Shown in pieces: positions 49,401 to 61,600 of a stretch of 64,000 bases of DNA. A model generated the notes under the pieces. The model made no database searches and had not been told where the DNA came from. It saw only the letters and a program-made list of their open reading frames with translations. The translations under genes were made by a program, and so were the position numbers. Position 1 is the stretch's first letter; each line of letters starts with the position of its first letter. The stretch spans positions 3,428,823 to 3,492,822 of the forward strand of contig JARUPZ010000026.1 in assembly GCA_031213475.1 (NCBI GenBank), read 5' to 3'. This stretch comes from Nereocystis luetkeana (Eukaryota > Sar > Phaeophyceae > Laminariales > Laminariaceae).

Positions 49401-52400
49401 CCACGCCCACACTCCTCTGAACCCACGCTTGGACCCCCATGCTCCCCCCCTGCCCCCGCCACCTCACCTGCCCTAGGTCTTCGTTGAGGTTCATAGTCCG
49501 CACCCGAGCAGGCGTGTCCGCGTCGGCGTAGTACATGTCGAGATCCTAAAACGCGCACACATATACCGGAAGGGAGGGGGTTGGGGTGTCCTCATGTCAC
49601 GCATGGTCATAGTTGTATGTATGACCACAGACTCTCGCATCTGTTATCCCCCCCCCCTCCTCTCCCCCGAATCTTTCTTTTGTCAATACTGTCCGATGTT
49701 GTGGCATCGGGCACGATGCCTGAGGTGTATGCCCGCATCACACTATCACACTGGGTGATAACACAACATCCCCTCCCCCCAGCGATAAAGTTCCAAGCCT
49801 TTTCTTTCTCGAAAGCATGCCTCGCGGGGCACACAAAATGTAAAACGGACGGGTCGCTCGGCGTTTTTGAAGTCTTCGTCTAGATACCGAAAAAAAAACA
49901 GCTTGAAAAAACTCGTCCAACTCGTCCAAGGGAGAGTGTCTTAATAGCCCCCCGTCGAGCACTCTAGGTGCAACAATAACCCCTTTCCTCCCATTGCCTA
50001 TAGTGCGGCAGGTTAATTACGAGCAAAAACGAGTTCTCTAACTTCGACAGTATAAAAAAAAAAACAGGGCTTCCTTTCGTCGAGCTTCCTGAAGCGTCCG
50101 ACAAACGCTGAACGCCGTAACGCTCCCTGAAACCAGGACAGGAAGCACAGGGTACTTGACGGGTAATGCAACGACCAGGGGGTCGGGTCGGGTCGGGTCG
50201 GGTTGGGTCGGGTCAGGAAGTTGAAATATCTCTCGCATCGGGTCGGGCCGGATCACCCTTGCCCGACCCGACCCGACCCGACCTGACACCGGACGGGGTT
50301 TGACCGGACTCATGAACAGCCCCTATTAAAAAAACAATTGTCTGTGGGTTGGTTCCGAACACGCCTTCCAGCAACGCACACGAGTTGGCGACACTTACGA
50401 GTACAAAATATCCTGCTTCGCGAGCGAGCTCCCAGCGACAGCGACACCATATTGGATATCCGTCCTACGTTTTCCCTGTGAACGGTTGCACGCAACACGG
50501 CGCGTTTTGGCTCATGTTTGAAGGGACTATTTGCCTTGCACCACACGCCCGTGAAATGCTTGCGTCGATTTGTGGTCCCAGTCATCCCCCCCTCCTCCCC
50601 CCCCCCGGGCCTATGGTCATACGACTACGGCCATGCATGAGATCGAGTACATCTCTCCTATCGAGTTCCCCCCCCCCCCCCCCCCCCCCCCGCCAAGCCC
50701 CCCCCCCCCCCCCACCAAGCCCGCGTATATACACCTGGTTCATGAACCACGCCTGCAGGAACCGGACGAAGTTCATGGACACGTAGAGGGAGATGGGGAT
50801 GAAGGAGTTGAGCAGGAGGCAGTAGTAGAGGAACTGCGTGAAGAACATCTCCGCGAGCCCGCTCGAATCGTTGTCCCATCTTAGGTACCACTTGTCCTTC
50901 AAGTACTGCCCCGGCGACGACATCAACGGCACCAACAGCAACAACAACAAAAAGCGAGCGCGAAAGTTACGTCGGACGCGTCAGTCAGTGAGTGCGGTCG
51001 AGATATACAGAAAAGCTGGGTGGTGCGCGATTAAAAACATGTACTACTACGGGGGACCATAGTTAATAGGACCAAATAGTGTTGGCAAAAAAGGTTGAAT
51101 GTGTAGGTGTTTATGTATACCATAGGTCCTATTAACTATGGGCCGCCGAAATACTAGTAGGTACTATAGGGCAAGGGTACACAGACAAAAAAACTCCGAC
51201 TCCCCGCTTTTATTTTATTTTTAGTTTCAGACAGGCGGAAACGAACTGAAAAAGAGACGTGTTTTATTTCATTTCTCACAAAAAACAATCCCAACCCGCT
51301 AGATACGTGCGCCAGGTATAGCTTATTTTCAGTTCCGAGATGGTGGCGAGCGGGGTTCCGTTTTTTTTTTTTTTTCTCGTGTACGCATGTTGCCTTAACC
51401 GGGTGCGCAGCCTGACAAATCCGAAATGAGTGCGAAATTTACGTACAGGGTAGGGACGGGGCACAAGCAGCTGGATACGTTTTTGTACGAAAAAAATCAT
51501 TATTTTTGCTGGCGCATGTCCAACCGGGTGCCAGGAGGGAAACGCGCCAAACCGTGTCCGTTTGTTTGTTTCCCGATGCTAGAAAAGTAAGGTGGGGGTG
51601 CCGCTGGACACTCGAAACGGACAACCAAAGGAGGGTCACTTGCTGTAACATTTTTTTCGGTGATTTCGTTTTTGACTGACGGCTCTACTCGACCGAGGAA
51701 ACACCATCATAGTGCCGATCCCGCTATTCCAGTGCCGACCGACTGGTGCCGGTCGGCCGCCATATATAGTGCCTGTGAATTCGCTAGGCTTACAAGCGGC
51801 ATTAACAAAGCGCGGCGGTCAGTGCGCCGTGCAATGTGCCGGCGAGGTCGCCGGGTGCGGCAGTCAGTACGCCGAGTGCTCTTGAGTAATGCCGGTTGCC
51901 GCTACAATATGATAGTGCCGGCATTGTCGGCTGGCGCATACCACCACCTCGCAGAGGGGCCCGCAACTGCTGCGCCCAATCTCGTCGGAACCCCGTCAAC
52001 TGTGAGCCATGGAGGCCGCCGTACGTTTTTCTTCTCGAAAAAGTTTAGTTTTTATGTTTTTTTGTTTTTTTTTGTGAGGTTCCTGAACCCTTTTACTCTA
52101 GTACACATACTGCAGCCCCCATGTTGGGGGACAAACCACTAACTTTTTTGACATAGGCTGTCCCTTCTACGGGACTGCCTGGTACAGGTTTGAGCAGTTT
52201 GCCCTGAAAGGCAGCCTCAGAACACCCAGGTGTGCACGCACCGCTATAAGATACCACGCTGTCCCGAAAAATAGGTACCGTTTGTGCAGTAATATCTGAT
52301 AGAAAAGTTCTCCGTATTTCGAGACAGAGTGGTATACCGCCCTGGGCGTAAATAGAAGGAACGGTTTGTCTTGGTATTTGTGTCGAAGTTATCCTTATAT

Positions 52401-55400
52401 TTCCGCCCAGTGAGGAATATGGTAGCATGCGTCTATATTTACCGAAAGTCGGCAGAAAAGGGCTACCGATAGATATTTTTTGTTATATTATATCGTGGGT
52501 TTCTCACACGAAAATCCCCCGTTACCTCCTACAGTAATACGTAAGTTGTCTAATATACGGATATCCCTTGTAAACGAACGTGAAATTGGTTACTTCGCTC
52601 TCCCCATGTAGTTTCGTATCTACTGCATTACGGGGGGCCATGGTTGATAGGACCGATGGTACGCCTAAAAACCTTTATATTTAACAATTTTTACTAACAA
52701 TATTTGGTCCTATTGCCTATGGTCCCCCCCGTAAAAGTACAGCACGCCAAGAGTTTGCAGTACGAACGTGCGGTGGCTATCCTTAAGATGACGAAAACCG
52801 GCAGGGGAGGGCACCGATTTGTTTTTCTTTCTGTCATGGCTCTCACCCGGAAACAAAAAAACAAAACAAACTCCCTGTTACCGAGGAGCACACTACAATA
52901 GACTTGGTGCATGGGTTTCCTTTTGTTTCCGAGGTTTTCTTCTTTCGGGAAAGTTATGAGTGATCCATGTTGAAGATCATGCTGCACATTGTCGGATGGC
53001 AAGAGAAATAGTACTAAATAATAATAATAAGGACCATTTATGGGTACTACAAACAAAGGCTGGAGTAAACACGTACGGTAGCTGTTCTTGAGGGTGATGA
53101 AAACCGACAGGAGAGGGCACCGAAAAAAAAACAAAAAAAAAACAAAAAAAACTGTTGTGGCTCTCACCCGAAAACAACATATCATTGCTTCCTATTATTA
53201 AGGGGGGAAAGATAGTAATCAGGACCAAACGTGCACGATAAAAGTACTTCAATGTATAGGTTTTAATGCATATGATGGGTCCTGATTATTAATAGCGTTG
53301 TCCCCCGTTACAGCGGTATTCGAGAATATCATCTCCTGAAACAAACATTGCTTTGGTGACATCGCCCCACGTAGTTTCGTACCACCCCCCGTCCCTTGAT
53401 TATGTACTCATACATATACACACGGTTCTCGGTTTCGGGGACAGAGGGCGCGTTCTTTACGATTGAGGTAGCACATTTTCGCCAAAACGGTTTCTGAAAT
53501 CACGGCGCTCCTTAACCCATTTAGGACCCCAGTCTCGTTTTGGGGACAACTCGCTTGGAATTAGAGTGGTTTGTCCCCAAATCGAGACTGCGGTACTAAA
53601 GGGGTTAACCCAAAATCTCCGGAATCATGCCAATTTTGTTTCGAAAAAAATACTTTTTCGTGTACGTGGGCCAGGCGTTACGTGTTAAAAAACGAATTTC
53701 ATGTTGGGACATGAGACTCGAACTCACGAGCAACGACCCATGTCCTGCCGAGGACGTCACATGCTGAGGTATTAGTCCGTTGGGCTACTTACTGGTAAAA
53801 GGTTAGCCGACAGCCTATTCAATCTAAGTCTTACAGCAATAATGTCGCAACAGGGGAGAGGGGATACCATGCCACAAGGGATCATCCATCGGGATGCACT
53901 TTGATTTCTTGGGTGGTGGAGTCAGCTTTTCGGGTGAGGTATGGAGCCCTTCGAGTCGGGAGCCTCAGAAAACAAAAGTGGTGCACCTCTACGCACTATG
54001 GCATGCGTCAGAGTGCCGGGATGATGGGCTAGGCGCCAGCCAACAACAACACCGGCACTATGTCGTGAACCGGCACTATATCCTCCGTACGCTGCCACAC
54101 TGGTCAACATCCCACCGGTGCGGAGCAATTTCACAGTCACTACTACTCAACCGGCACAATAGAGGGCCCCCCAAAAGTCAGTATACGAAGCATGCCCCAA
54201 AGGGTCGCAGTAGAACGTGTATACCAGGTACGGTACTGCTGTGCCTGGTTTCCAGGTAGCGAAAGCCGACAGAAAAAAAAGGGGGCCGACTAGCTTTCTA
54301 CGCCGCGACCCTCACCCGGCTGCTCCAGACGGTGCTGAGGGTGGCTCCCAAGACGCAGACGATGCCCATCACCCCGGCCACTCGCTTGATCTCCTCGTTG
54401 ATGCGGTTGGAGAGATGGCTGGCCTTCGACGGGGCCTGGATGACGGGGGTGCATTCATGGGGGAGGGGTCGGCGGGGTCAGCAGGGAAATCGTGGAACGG
54501 GAAATAGGCACGAGATAATTAGTGTGTTCTTGTGAGCACCCGTGGAAGGAGTCTTGTGCCGGGGAAGTCGTAGCACTCGTCGTACAAGTACGGGTAGCCT
54601 TGTGGCGTTGGCGTGCGAGTGGAGCACGCTTTGAAGAAGGCGGAGTCCCCGCACGGCACACGTCCAAGGCGTGACAAAAGCACTCAAGTATTTATTTATT
54701 TTGGAGACGTTGTACGATAGAGCTTCATCCTGAAGCTTCTGAGTTGAGGTTCCTCACTTATGGAGCTCCATACCTCACCCAAAAACCGACTTCAGCAATA
54801 ATCAAATTGCATCGCGGCGAATAATCCCATGGCCCAAGTCTACAAAAAACGCCATTTTTCGAAAAAAGATTGGCATCCCGACGATTTTGGGTTAAGGAAC
54901 CCCGTCATTCCGAGAAAAAAAAAGCGGAAATGTGCTACCTCTATCGCAGAACGTGACTTTGTTTCGATCCAATGGGTGGTTAGGTAGAGAGCTGTGAGTC
55001 GCCAGCTAGTTTTTTTTGTCGGCCTATACTGCAGTCGGCCGGTTCCTGGAGGCGATGACTATCCGACTTGTGGGGTTTCCATACCTGCAGGAAGGACTGT
55101 CGAATGCAATGCTCATCACAACCTTCGGGTCGGGGTTAGGGCCAAGAGTAGGGCTACGAAAAGTTGGGATCATGATCAGTCTGATCGTGTCTGCCGACGC
55201 GAGGAAAGTTTTCTCTCCCCAATACACCTGACCTGACACGACAAACGAACACACGCACAACCCCGCCCCCCCACCCCCCAAGCCTTCGAAACTCCACATC
55301 CTTCACACGCACCTTGGACATGCTCATCATGATCTTCGTGTCAGGCCCGGTATTGAGGACTAGGCCCAGCACCCATCTCGTGTTTCTCAGCACGCAACCC

Positions 55401-55628
55401 CTCAGCAGGAGCATGTCGGGCGAGATAGGCTCGGACGTCGACCCCGCGGTGCCCGAAGCCAGCGCCGGCACCGCCGCCGCCACCTCATTCCCCTCGCCCT
55501 CCCCTGCTCCCCCACTCCCGACGGCGTCACACACGTTTCCGATACTGGCGTTACCTCCGCCTCTGTGTGCACCGGCTCTTGCGTTTTCTAAAGTGGTTAG
55601 CTCGATGTCTCCAGTGGAGCTTGCGCCG

Positions 55629-55662
<34 letters not shown>

Positions 55663-58600
55663 GTGCCGGAGGGGGGCGGTGTTCAGACGGCTGATGCTCC
55701 GGGGCGGGGGGAGAGGCGCGCGCCGCGGCTAGCGCGGCTTCGTTGGCGTTGGCCCTCGCGGCGGACGCGCCGTGGAGGAGAAGCTTTCCCTTGAAGTTGT
55801 TGATGAGCTTGTCCGGGTGCTCCATGACCACTTGTCCCGAGAGAGAGGAGCAGTCCCCGGGCTTCACGAGCGCCCCTACGATGCCCTTGACCACCTTCAA
55901 AGTTGTCGTGTATTGTTCGCGCGCGTTTTCACACGAGGGGAGAAGTGTGGGGGTTGGGGGGGAGGGGGGGAGTGGAGGGACGACGAGAGCAGTGCTATCG
56001 AAAAAAAAAGCGGTATTTCATCAGCTTAACTTGTTGTTGCATTCTACAACAGGGGAAATTGGGGGAATAAGAGAGAAGCCAACCTTTCGGAAAAGCGGCC
56101 TCGACCGCCTCCATTTATGGAGGCGCGTGTGCACATGAGGGGTGCGGGGTGGTGCGGCCGGGGGGGGGGAAGGCGAGAACAATGCTATCGAAAAAGTGGT
56201 CTTGACTATATTAACATAATGCCGCGAGGGTGCGCATGAGGCGAGCGGGGGGCGGGGCGGGGGAGACGAGGGCAATGCTATCGGACAAGCGGTCGTGTCC
56301 ACCCGGCGTTGTCGTGACGGACGTGCGCACGAGGGGAGGGGGTGTGTTTTCCTTGCCGTGCATGGCCGTAGTCGTATGACCATAGACCCTCGTATCCCTC
56401 GTACAATGCCGAGACGGAGCACGTCGGGCTTTCACCGACCAAGCAGACATTGCTCGCACCAAGCGCGAGGTGGGGTGGGGAGGGGATGGGAGGGGGAGAG
56501 AGGAGAAGAGAGCACTCTTGTCTAGGAAGCGGAGAGGTGTCACGTTTTAGACTTGGTCCGATACTTCCTCTGCTCGGGCCCGCTTTTTTCGGGTGTTGAA
56601 AAAAATATACCAAAAAAAAAGGGAGAAAAAAAAAGAAGATACACCCAAAGTGAAAAATACGGGTATGTACGAATGAATCTGTTCCGAAATGCAAAAAAAA
56701 CGATTCGTATTAAATACGAAGATACAAAGTATACGTGTATTTTTTAGTTACTTCCGGACAAAGTACAATGGTCGTTGGTGACTGTCAAACAAGACAAACG
56801 TCGACCCGGAAAAACAATTTATGCATACCGTCAGGGTACCCGTTTTTGAAAAGCCTCCGTGGCAAGCCAATAAACGTGGTCTGATCTCTAATACGTCGTA
56901 TAATCTTATCTTTTGCTGTTTGACCAGATGTCGATTTCAGGCAACTTTTGGTGTTGTCCTGACAGAGCCGATTTGCCTAGTTTCATCTCCCGAAAGGTCG
57001 GCCTTAGCCCTTTCAAAACTGCGCAGTCTCGTTTTGGGGACAATCCGCGCAAATTCCGACTAGGTTGTCCCCAAAACGGGGCTGCAGTAACAAAACAAAA
57101 AGATACCCCAGGCACTGTACATTCGAACAACCAAGACTTCAAAGAGGAGGGTCTGATGACAACCCCCCCCCCCCCCCCGTAAAGCCGTGCAAAAGCACGA
57201 GATTTTCGTACAAAAAAAAGGCTCGACCCCCCGACGGCCTTGAGGCTTTTCATCTAAAGAAACACACCGAGATCATTTGTAGGATACATGTTAAGAGCAC
57301 GCACTACCGCCGGCCTACTTAAATCACGCGACTAATGGAGGAACGTACAGGACCACACATGCCTCGTGAAGATACTGGAATATATTGGTTTTTGTGTGTA
57401 TGGCGGGTCCTGATTACTGTAGGCCCCCATTAGCACAGGTACGAATGTTATCTATCGTTACCGAAAATATCGAATTACATAGAAAAATATCGGTTTTTTC
57501 GAAATGTGTCACAGATATCAAACGTATTTTGCCAAACATGTTTTGCCCTCCATCCCCCCGCATCCTCCACGGTATATCGTTATCGAAAACTCCGACATAT
57601 CATTTTTTTGGGGATTTTTCGAAACATATCGCAGATATCAAACGTGTTTTGCCCTCCATTCCCCCGCATCCTCCATGGTATCGTTATCGAAAATTCCGAC
57701 ACATAAAATGTTTGTGAATTATCGGAACATACCGTAGATATCGAACGTGCTTTTTGCCCTCCATCTCCCCGCATCCTCCACGGTACATCGATATCGGAAA
57801 TTCCGATATTTCGAAAATGTCGGATTTTTCGAAACATATCGTGGATATCGTACGTGATTTGCCCTCCCGAGCTGTTCATGCAGGTATCCACTGAACGAAA
57901 TCGTCCACACATCTCGGACAGGTGAATCGCTTCTCAACATACCGACACGATCCAGAGACCCTGAAAGGCAGAAATCTATTTTCCAATCTTGTACAATTGA
58001 GCTTATGTGAGACCGGGTGAGCCCCGCACAATCCGCGTGAGATCTGTGTACTTGTAGAGCATGTGTCCTGGGTTGGATATGCCCTGTAAGGCGGATCCTG
58101 CGCAGCCCCTCTCACAACGGCGGGTGAGGAACTGCTAGATGATCTACAGATCATGATCTATCTGATGTGTAGATGATCTATCTGTCAGAGGTGTAAAGGA
58201 TTCGATGTACGGCAGTACCGGCCCTCTCACACACAAGTAGCTTCCTAATATTGAGAATCAGCTTTTTACCATAACTTGAAAAAAAAAAAACTTTTTAAAG
58301 AAAGCTCTCAGCCTGTAGCCGCTGCCTGAGTTTTGATCAAGTTGATTGACCCCACCAGACGGCTTGACAGCAGCAACAGACGATTTTCACAGTTAGTAAC
58401 AGTATCGTATCGAACACGATTTTTTTCATTCGTTTATATTCGGTGTCGCTATCGGATGCTATTTTTATTTTCATTTTTATTTTGGTTATTTAATCCTCCG
58501 GCGGATTTTGATGTACGTCACTACACTAGTCTGCACGGTCATTGAATGGAATGTGGTGTACAAGCTGCAGCCCCTTGCTGGCGTGTGACTGGCGCGTAAA

Positions 58601-61600
58601 TAGTTGCTTGTTCTTATCGCAGAGCCGGAACCTTAACGTAGGCTATACGGGTCTGCACCATCTCTCTTCGAAAGAGAGGATATGCATGGAATTTCACGTG
58701 ATTCCTGACCCAACGGATCTTCGCGATCTACGCAGGCCGCAGGCGGGTCATGATATGTACCCGCATGTGGAACATCGTTTACTACTGTACGTACTTCGTA
58801 TGAAGTATACTCCCAGCAAAGCCCTAGACATCAGGGGGCATCTCAGTATGTAGTAGCTCCCTCTGTGCGGTGAGAATATGAGGTTAACCTTGGGACCTTA
58901 AGGCTGGTTTCGCGCATCTGCATCGTTTGTCCGAGTGCTCCACGCCATATATCCGTACGAGGATCTGCACGATATTTACATCATAACATGAATAACCACT
59001 GATATGTACCCTGGCGTGTTTTTTGTAAGCCAGGCAGAGGTCATGGCCTGTCCCGACATGTGACAACGTTGCCTACTACTGTTTGTATGGTCGTATACAC
59101 CATGTATCTGAACGCACCATACCACGTAGTTTCTTCCTCTCTAGGCTTTGAAGAAACCAGGAGGGACGCTTGGGGGGGAAAAATAAATCAGTATCATGGG
59201 AAGGCTATAAACAACGGTAACACCACAGCAGTTGCTCCCTCTCCTCTCTCCGCGCCGACAGAGAAAGAACACGATCTTGTTTTCATTTATTTCACCTGCC
59301 GGATCTTGAGGTTGGTCTCGCCGTCTAGCGACTTTGTCTCGACGTAGGCGATACCGGCCGGCGACGCCGTCAGGGGCTCGTCCACCCCCATGATTAGCAC
59401 GTCGCAAGGCACGGGCTCTCGGTTGTTGATCACGATCAGGTCTCCTACTTCGATCTGTCACCACACACCGCAAGGCAAGGGGGGAGGGAGGGAGGGGAAG
59501 ACACACACGCCGCACGTATTATGTACGATATGTGTGGTGCGTACACCGGAGAGGGTGAGAGCAGAGCCCGAGGGAAAGCACAATACGTGCATATGTATTT
59601 ATTTCGTCGGGGCTGTCGACGGGTCGGCTCAAAGCTCTGGGGTCAGAAAGGGTCGGGTCGGGTCGGGTCGGGTCGGGTCGGGTCGGGTCGGGTCGGGTCG
59701 GGTCGGGTCCGGGTGACCCGACCCGGTTCGTGCAAGTTAAAAAACCTTTTGACCCGACCCGACCCGGCCCGACCCGACCCGACCCGACCCGTGATATTTC
59801 CAAACATTCCCGTCCCGTGAAGAAGCGTCATTGTTGGGTCTATGGGCGTTGGATCTACATCATAATAAGCCGAGCCGTTCAACAGTCGGCTTCGATCATT
59901 TAATTGTATGCACGTACATAGCACAGGGAAAAAACCGCACCGTAGCACCCAACATCGCAGGAAAGAGGAGAGCGCGGGAAACAGAGCAGCACTTTTTCGC
60001 GCCTTGCCGTCATTCATTTTTCTTGGCTGTCCTTCTAGAGTGCTCCGACGGCAAATCTGGGGAGTCACGGGGGTCGGTCCCCAAAACACCAAGATGAGCG
60101 GGGAGCGGTCACGGTGGTTGGTGGGTGTGCACGGCCAGCGTGGTCCCCGCCAAAACTTACCAGGTATTGATAGTAGTAGTTACCGTGTTCCCAAGCGTTG
60201 GCCATGGCATTCATTCCCCCCCCCCCCCCCCCCCCCAATAAAAATAAATACTGCCGGCGGTCATGGCACTCCTAAAGTTGCGTCGGTCGTCGGTACATAG
60301 GAGTGCACCCTAAATTTTCCGAGGCTCCTCGCTTGACCTTAAGGATCTCTATGCCCCACCTAGAAAAGATAAAACGTGCAACTCGACGAATAATACCATA
60401 TAGCCTGCTGTAGCTACGTCGCCAGCAGCATTGCGTGTAAAAAGAATGCTGGTATTCCGACTAAGGTTGGCCATGAAGGTACCCGTCGCTCTCGTGGCAC
60501 GAGCCAAAGTGCACCCCATGTTTTTGTTTTGGCATGAGTCACGATGATGAATGATGTATGAACTCCATGACTTCATCACCGTGTATCCCGCCGACACTAT
60601 CTACGTGTTTCCTCGGTAGAGCCCAGCTACGGCAGGTATTGGGGTGGGGCTTTTGATTTCCAAATCTTTCACACTTCGGGTATATCATCTACCTGGTACA
60701 GGTATATCATGTGTATACAGGAAGATCATCTGCAGATAGATCATTTACATATATCATCTACATATATACCATCTACAGATATATCATCCACCGATAGATC
60801 ACCTACAGATATATCATCTACAGATATATCACCTACAGATAGATCATCTACGGATAAACGATATACAGATGGACCATCCACAGATAAATGATCTGTAGAT
60901 AGGCGATCTACAGATGAATAATCTACAGATACATCATCCACTGACAGATCCTCTACAGATAGATTATCCACATCCTGGTATGTCCTTACGGGATGTTGTG
61001 CAGGGTCTTATAGAGTGCAGATTCCCTCCAGGAAACAAAGTCTTAGACTACGCCTGTACAGACTGTACGCGTCCCCCACCCAGCGACATGAGCTACAGTA
61101 GATCATAACACAAAAAACCGAGGATAGATAGATAGATCTATCTATCTACCTGCCTTGCAAGATCTAGATCGCGAAGTGGGAATCGATCATCTCAAGATGA
61201 TCTGTAGATGGTATGTAGATGATATGTACATGATCTGTACATGATCCGTCTATCCGAGGCGTGAACACAATTATCACCGAGTGACACCGGAGGGGGGGCG
61301 GGGGGGGGGGGGGCTTCTCGACTGAGCAGGCGGTCCATGTTTTTTTTTCTGTGTGGTGTATTTCGTCAGGACAACACGCTTGAAAAAACCGAGGAGGTAC
61401 ATACAAATTCATACGAAGCATTATTAACATCAACATATAACCAATATCGTTTGAATCCGATATGCATGTTTTCCTCTGGAACGGGAAGGTTTGCCCAGAA
61501 CAAACACCGAACAACATGAAGGCGCTTTTTTTCGGAAAAATCTGGTCCAGAGCCTTCCAACATCAAATATATATTCGACTTTATGTGACACCCCTGACGT

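Larger units (their letters stand above)
47579..50734 (-). other. Two flippase introns (1.9 and 1.2 kb)
   Basis: Family A (48321-48430) next to family B fragments (about 48430-48600), a partial family E (about 49580-49650) and a GGGTC foldback (50150-50325). C/G homopolymers are frequent. No extra exon recognised. Confidence 0.65.
53458..54007 (-). mobile_element. Family B MITE with two nested insertions
   Basis: Begins GCGTTCTTTACGATTGAGGT. A TTAA-flanked hairpin interrupts it at 53516-53604. It resumes (ACCCAAAATCTCCGGAAT), is interrupted again at about 53690-53868 by a tRNA-like element, and resumes with CATCGGGATGCACTTTGA before ending near 54007. Confidence 0.75.
50906..54315 (-). other. 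Flippase intron (3.4 kb)
   Basis: Three family A MITEs (51045-51154, 52626-52736, 53193-53311), a half family C (about 52098-52142), a small palindrome (52251-52336), GGCACTAT-type sequence (51680-51960) and the layered element at 53458-54007. Confidence 0.75.
54436..59295 (-). other. Two flippase introns (0.9 and 3.4 kb)
   Basis: The shorter intron is partly filled by a family B element (54708-54953). The longer holds a GC-rich pair of related AGCGAGNACAATGC segments (about 55980-56290), family E (56340-56470), family C (57008-57092), an A-type MITE (57331-57433), a four-unit tandem repeat (57490-57872) and family H (about 58080-58200). Confidence 0.7.
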
